From: Blastococcus sp. CT_GayMR20
Lineage (GTDB): Bacteria > Actinomycetota > Actinomycetes > Mycobacteriales > Geodermatophilaceae
Reading direction: 5' to 3'
Length of the DNA: 37,544 bases
Assembly: GCF_004570345.1 (NCBI RefSeq)
Contig: NZ_SPQM01000038.1
Coordinates: 1-37,544, forward strand
Positions 34,243 to 37,544 of this stretch are shown here, piece after piece; positions within the stretch are counted from its first letter, which is position 1, and each line of letters starts with the position of its first letter. A program made the translations under genes and the position numbers. A model generated the notes under the pieces. That model saw only the letters and a program-made list of their open reading frames with translations, had not been told where the DNA came from and ran no database searches.

Positions 34243-34977
34243 GTGGCAGGTCCCGACACGCCCGCGCCGGGCGGGGACGCGCACGCCGAACGGGCTGCCC
34301 GCTGGCTGTCCGACGCCCTCGGGGTCGAGCTGCCCGACGGGCTGCTCGGGCTGGCGCTGACCCACCGCTCGTTCGCGTACGAGAACGGCGGACTGCCGAC
34401 CAACGAGCGCCTGGAGTTCCTGGGCGACTCGGTGCTCGGGCTGGTCGTCACCGACGAGCTCTACCGCAGTCAGCCGAACCTGCCCGAGGGTCAGCTGGCC
34501 AAGCTGCGAGCCTCCGTGGTCAACATGACCTCGCTGGCCGGCGTCGCCCGGCGGCTCGGCGACGGCGGGATCGGCCCGCACCTGCTGCTCGGCCGCGGTG
34601 AGGAGACCACCGGCGGCCGGGAGAAGGACTCGATCCTTGCCGACGCGCTCGAGGCGCTGATCGGCGCGATCCACCTCGGGTGCGGGCTGGACAGCGCGTC
34701 GGCGATCGTCCACCGGCTCTTCGACCCGATGCTGGTCGAGTCCGCGACCCGCGGAGCGGGCCTGGACTGGAAGACGAGCCTCCAGGAGCTCGGCGCCGCC
34801 CGCGGCCTCGGGGCGCCCGGGTACGTCGTCGAGGACGACGGTCCCGACCACGCCAAGACGTTCACCGCCGAGGTCGTCCTCGCCGGGACGGTCTACGGCC
34901 AGGGCCGGGGCCGCACGAAGAAGGCCGCCGAGCAGGAGGCCGCCGAGGCGGCCTGGCGCACCCTCTCCGAGAGCTGA
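34243..34977 (+). CDS. rnc: Ribonuclease III
   Basis: A 244-aa double-strand-specific endoribonuclease that processes rRNA and cuts structured mRNAs. The catalytic signature [21 protein letters not shown] and the second acidic motif [12 protein letters not shown] form the two-metal active site; the C-terminal dsRBD (about residues 172-242) includes [18 protein letters not shown] and [19 protein letters not shown] at 34243 is chosen because the conserved helix begins shortly after; there is no strong ribosome-binding site. It ends 6 nt before mutM. Confidence 0.96.
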   Translation: MAGPDTPAPGGDAHAERAARWLSDALGVELPDGLLGLALTHRSFAYENGGLPTNERLEFLGDSVLGLVVTDELYRSQPNLPEGQLAKLRASVVNMTSLAGVARRLGDGGIGPHLLLGRGEETTGGREKDSILADALEALIGAIHLGCGLDSASAIVHRLFDPMLVESATRGAGLDWKTSLQELGAARGLGAPGYVVEDDGPDHAKTFTAEVVLAGTVYGQGRGRTKKAAEQEAAEAAWRTLSES

Positions 34978-34983
34978 GCCGGC

Positions 34984-35856
34984 GTGCCCGAGCTCCCCGA
35001 GGTCGAGGTCGTCCGGCGCGGGCTGGCGCAGTGGGTCGCCGGCCGCACCGTCGCCACGGTCGAGGTCCACCATCCGCGCGCCGTCCGCCGCCACCTCGAG
35101 GGCGCCGACCACTTCGTCCAGGCACTGACGGGGCGCACGTTCACCGACGCCCGGCGCCGCGGCAAGTACCTGTGGCTCCCGCTGGCCGAGGCCGACGGCA
35201 CGCCCGGCGGCGGCGCCCTGGTCGCCCACCTCGGCATGAGCGGTCAGCTCCTGGTCGAGAAGCCGTCGCAGCCCGACGAGACGCACCTGCGGGCGCGGTT
35301 CACCTTCACCGACGGCGGCCGCGAGCTGCGCTTCGTCGACCAGCGCACCTTCGGGGGGCTGGCCGTCGAGGAGAGTGACGGCGAGATCCCCGGCCGGCTC
35401 GCGCACATCGCGATCGACCCGCTCGACGAGACGTTCGACGTCGACGCCTTCTCCGCGGCCCTGCGACGGCGGCGGACCGAGGTCAAGCGGGCCCTGCTCG
35501 ACCAGACCCTCATCGGCGGCGTCGGCAACATCTACGCCGACGAGGCGCTCTGGCGGGCCCGCCTGCACGGCGCCCGCCCGACCGCGAAGCTCACCCGCGC
35601 CCAGGTCGCCGACCTGCTCGACGGCGTCCGCGACGTGCTGGGGGAGGCGCTGGCCCAGGGTGGCACCTCCTTCGACTCGCTGTACGTCGACGTCAACGGC
35701 CAGAGCGGCTACTTCTCGCGCTTCCTCGCCGTCTACGGCCAGGCCGACCGGCCCTGCCCCCGCTGCGGGACGCCGATCCGCCGGGAGTCCTTCATGAACC
35801 GGTCGAGCTACAGCTGCCCGCAGTGCCAGCCGCGCCCTCGCGCACGCCGCGCATGA
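34984..35856 (+). CDS. mutM: Formamidopyrimidine-DNA glycosylase
   Basis: A 290-aa base-excision repair enzyme that removes 8-oxoguanine and FaPy lesions. The mature N-terminus [13 protein letters not shown] gives the catalytic Pro and Glu. The helix-two-turn-helix is in [19 protein letters not shown], and a C-terminal zinc finger is seen as C-x2-C-x16-C-x2-C in [12 protein letters not shown]...SYSCPQC. All key residues are present. The GTG at 34984 overlaps nothing; the gene overlaps acyP by four bases (ATGA). Confidence 0.97.
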   Translation: MPELPEVEVVRRGLAQWVAGRTVATVEVHHPRAVRRHLEGADHFVQALTGRTFTDARRRGKYLWLPLAEADGTPGGGALVAHLGMSGQLLVEKPSQPDETHLRARFTFTDGGRELRFVDQRTFGGLAVEESDGEIPGRLAHIAIDPLDETFDVDAFSAALRRRRTEVKRALLDQTLIGGVGNIYADEALWRARLHGARPTAKLTRAQVADLLDGVRDVLGEALAQGGTSFDSLYVDVNGQSGYFSRFLAVYGQADRPCPRCGTPIRRESFMNRSSYSCPQCQPRPRARRA

Positions 35857-36119
35857 GGCGCGTCCTCGCGCACGTGTCGGGTTCCGTGCAGGGGGTCGGG
35901 TACCGCTGGTTCGTCCGCGGCCTCGCATCGGACGCCGGACTCACCGGCTCGGCGCGCAATCTCCCCGACGGCCGGGTCGAGGTGGTCCTCGAGGGACCTG
36001 ACGACGCCGTCGCCCGGGTGCTCGCCGCCCTCGACGGTCCCCAGGCGCCTGGAGCGGTCACCAGGGTCGACTCCCGGGACGCGCCGGGGCAGGGAAGTCG
36101 CGGGTTCACCACAGAGTGA
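35853..36119 (+). CDS. acyP: Acylphosphatase
   Basis: An 88-aa enzyme that hydrolyses carboxyl-phosphate bonds. [16 protein letters not shown] holds the phosphate-binding loop with the catalytic Arg, and [17 protein letters not shown] the catalytic Asn. ATG at 35853 overlaps the mutM stop and begins the family's normal N-terminus; an in-frame ATG 30 nt upstream lies inside mutM and adds unconserved residues. Position between mutM and smc matches M. tuberculosis Rv2922A. Confidence 0.95.
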   Translation: MRRVLAHVSGSVQGVGYRWFVRGLASDAGLTGSARNLPDGRVEVVLEGPDDAVARVLAALDGPQAPGAVTRVDSRDAPGQGSRGFTTE

Positions 36120-36270
36120 CGAACGCGACATCCCCCCGACACGGGGAGTAGGCATGCTTCGCGTTGACCTGCGTGTCCGGGCCTGTCACCCTGGGGATAC
36201 CACAGCTCGCGCCGACCGGACTCCGGGGCGCCGGGCTCACCCTCACTCGCTCGGAAAGGCCGCTTCAGCT

Positions 36271-36474
36271 ATGGCCAAGGCCCTGTTCGGTCACGTCGTC
36301 GCACCCGCGGAGCTTCGAGTAGCGGAGGAGAACGCGATCCTGCGAGCCAAGGTGCGCCGGCTGGAGCAGGAGCTCGCGGAACTCCGCGTGCAGCACAATG
36401 CAGCCCGCGATGCCGTCATCGCCCACGAACTGCTCTCGATGGCCGGCGACAACGCCGAGCCCGCGCTGGCCTGA
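36271..36474 (+). CDS. Small coiled-coil protein upstream of smc
   Basis: A 67-aa protein. A short hydrophobic head (MAKALFGHVV) precedes a predicted coiled coil of about six heptads (residues 16-46, ELRVAEENAILRAKVRRLEQ onwards). I recall similar small MAKALFGHV-type proteins in front of smc in related actinobacteria but know no function. The ATG at 36271 is preferred; the frame is open to 36154, but that part is arginine-rich and looks non-coding. No strong ribosome-binding site is seen (GGAAAGG lies 15 nt upstream). The 151 nt between acyP and this gene contain TTGACC at 36164 as a possible -35 but no convincing -10. Confidence 0.7.
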   Translation: MAKALFGHVVAPAELRVAEENAILRAKVRRLEQELAELRVQHNAARDAVIAHELLSMAGDNAEPALA

Positions 36475-36544
36475 CCAGCCGGACCTTTCCGTCACACGCG
36501 TAGCAGAAGACCCTGATATGCGGGGTTCAGGGCTTCCGCTCCGT

Positions 36545-36550
36545 TAGGTT
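36545..36550 (+). promoter_or_regulatory. Possible leaderless -10 box for smc
   Basis: TAGGTT fits TANNNT and lies 8 nt before the smc GTG at 36559, without a Shine-Dalgarno sequence. It suggests that smc has its own promoter besides any read-through. Confidence 0.4.
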
Positions 36551-36558
36551 GCCGTTCT

Positions 36559-37544
36559 GTGCACCTCTCCAGCCTGACGCTCAAGGGATTCAAGTCCTTC
36601 GCGTCCGCCACCACGCTGCGGCTGGAGCCCGGGATCACCGCCGTCGTCGGCCCCAACGGGTCCGGCAAGTCGAACGTCGTCGACGCCATCGCCTGGGTTC
36701 TCGGCGAGCAGGGCGCGAAGAGCCTGCGCGGCGGCAAGATGGAGGACGTCATCTTCGCCGGCACCGCCGGCCGCCCCGCGCTGGGCCGCGCCGAGGTGAC
36801 GCTGACCATCGACAACTCCGACGGCGCGCTGCCGATCGAGTACACCGAGGTGTCGATCACCCGCCGCATGTACCGCTCCGGTGAGAGCGAGTACGAGATC
36901 AACGGCGACAAGGTCCGCCTGCTCGACGTCCAGGAGCTGCTCAGCGACTCCGGCATCGGCCGCGAGATGCACGTCATCGTCGGCCAGGGGCAGCTCGACG
37001 CCGTCCTCTCCGGCCGCCCCGAGGACCGCCGCGCCTTCATCGAGGAGGCCGCCGGCGTCCTCAAGCACCGCAAGCGCAAGGAGAAGGCGCTCCGCAAGCT
37101 CGAGGGGATGTCGCACAACCTCGACCGGCTCGCCGACCTCACCACGGAGCTGCGCCGCCAGCTGACCCCGCTGGGCAAGCAGGCGGAGGTCGCCCGCCGC
37201 GCCGCCGGTGTCCAGGCCGACCTCCGCGACGCCCGGCTGCGGTTGCTCGCCGACGACCTGGTGCAGCTGCGCGAGGCCCTGGACAAGGACGTCGCCGACG
37301 AGACCGCCGCCCGCGCCCGCCGGGCCGAGGTGGACGGAGCACTGGCCGTCGCCTCGCGGCGCGAGGCGGCGCTGGAGTCCGAGCTCGCGGCCAGCGCGCC
37401 CGTGCTGCAGGCCGCGTCCGACAGCTGGTACCGCCTCTCGACGCTCGGCGAGCGCTTCCGCGGCATCGCCCAGCTGGCCGCCGAACGCCACCGGCACCTC
37501 TCCGCCGCCGCCCCCGCCGCCGCGCCCGGCCGCGACCCCGACCA
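36559..37544 (+). CDS. smc: Chromosome segregation protein SMC, N-terminal part
   Basis: The first 328 codons of a gene that runs off the window. SMC forms ATPase dimers that organise and segregate the chromosome with ScpA/ScpB. The N-terminal ATPase head is complete: [15 protein letters not shown], Walker [10 protein letters not shown], the Q-loop region [21 protein letters not shown], and [31 protein letters not shown], where the coiled coil begins. The GTG at 36559 sits at the normal family N-terminus. The hinge, the C-terminal signature motif and Walker B lie beyond the window. Confidence 0.97.
   Translation, partial: MHLSSLTLKGFKSFASATTLRLEPGITAVVGPNGSGKSNVVDAIAWVLGEQGAKSLRGGKMEDVIFAGTAGRPALGRAEVTLTIDNSDGALPIEYTEVSITRRMYRSGESEYEINGDKVRLLDVQELLSDSGIGREMHVIVGQGQLDAVLSGRPEDRRAFIEEAAGVLKHRKRKEKALRKLEGMSHNLDRLADLTTELRRQLTPLGKQAEVARRAAGVQADLRDARLRLLADDLVQLREALDKDVADETAARARRAEVDGALAVASRREAALESELAASAPVLQAASDSWYRLSTLGERFRGIAQLAAERHRHLSAAAPAAAPGRDPD

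Noticed and set aside
36131..36147. TCCCC...GGGGA stem after acyP as a terminator
   Set aside because: Only five base pairs with no U-run; too weak to call.
36154..36270. N-terminal extension of the small coiled-coil protein
   Set aside because: The extra 39 residues are Arg/His/Pro-rich like non-coding GC-rich DNA, while the ATG at 36271 starts the regular amphipathic region.

Overview
This 37.5 kb stretch is very GC-rich chromosomal DNA, and almost all of it is coding. It matches a high-GC actinobacterium. The evidence is an F420-pathway gene (fbiD/cofC type), a SepIVA/DivIVA-like gene between coaD and the DUF177-rpmF-rnc-mutM-acyP-smc group, a DUF222/HNH (13E12-type) gene, frequent GTG starts and several likely leaderless TANNNT promoters. 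A probable phosphatidylcholine synthase gene fits Geodermatophilaceae (Blastococcus/Geodermatophilus/Modestobacter), whose polar lipids include phosphatidylcholine. That family assignment is inference.

The backbone follows the conserved actinobacterial order known from the Mycobacterium tuberculosis gltX-to-smc interval: gltX - tRNA-Gln/Glu - IclR regulator (ndgR/ltbR) < > leuCD - mutT1 - ppk1 - fbiD < > gpsA - ddl - DUF3515 - thiL - rpmB < > DAK2 gene - recG - rsmD - coaD - sepIVA - DUF177 - rpmF - rnc - mutM - acyP - smc. Genes I would expect from the mycobacterial order but do not see are hupB (after leuD), ung and pca.

Region by region. 1-1966: gltX 3' end, a CPBP protease, tRNA-Gln(CTG) and two tRNA-Glu(CTC), each tRNA-Glu with its own strong terminator. 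2008-7675: a galactose operon, galT-galK-SSS symporter, followed by a 2-TM small protein and an unrecognised polytopic membrane protein. 7659-9555: a sulfite-oxidase-like molybdoenzyme, divergent from a membrane protein/XRE regulator pair whose promoter is covered by two tandem 16-bp palindromes. 9536-12321: IclR regulator divergent from leuCD across a LtbR-type palindrome. 12264-15940 (minus): mutT1, ppk1, fbiD. 16058-19832: plsC-gpsA, a Cys/Met-metabolism PLP enzyme, and a Pcs-like phosphatidyltransferase on the other strand, so phospholipid genes are concentrated here. 19860-24829: ddl, a lipoprotein, DUF3515 and a RAM-domain protein on the minus strand, then thiL, a GNAT and a cytidylate-kinase-like gene. 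24856-27387: DinB-family and DUF222/HNH genes. 27423-33310: rpmB on the minus strand, then DAK2 protein, recG, rsmD, coaD, sepIVA. 33322-37544: a structured leader, DUF177-rpmF-rnc-mutM-acyP, a small coiled-coil gene, and smc running off the end.

No CRISPR array, insertion sequence, prophage or integrated element is visible. The less ordinary signals are regulatory or repeat-like: the tandem operator pair at 8817-8856, a 17-bp tandem triplication joining ddl to a lipoprotein gene, an intergenic repeat seen twice, a set of TANNNT boxes 6-8 nt before start codons, and alternative hairpins ahead of DUF177-rpmF. The gene with least recognisable function is the polytopic membrane protein at 6302-7675.
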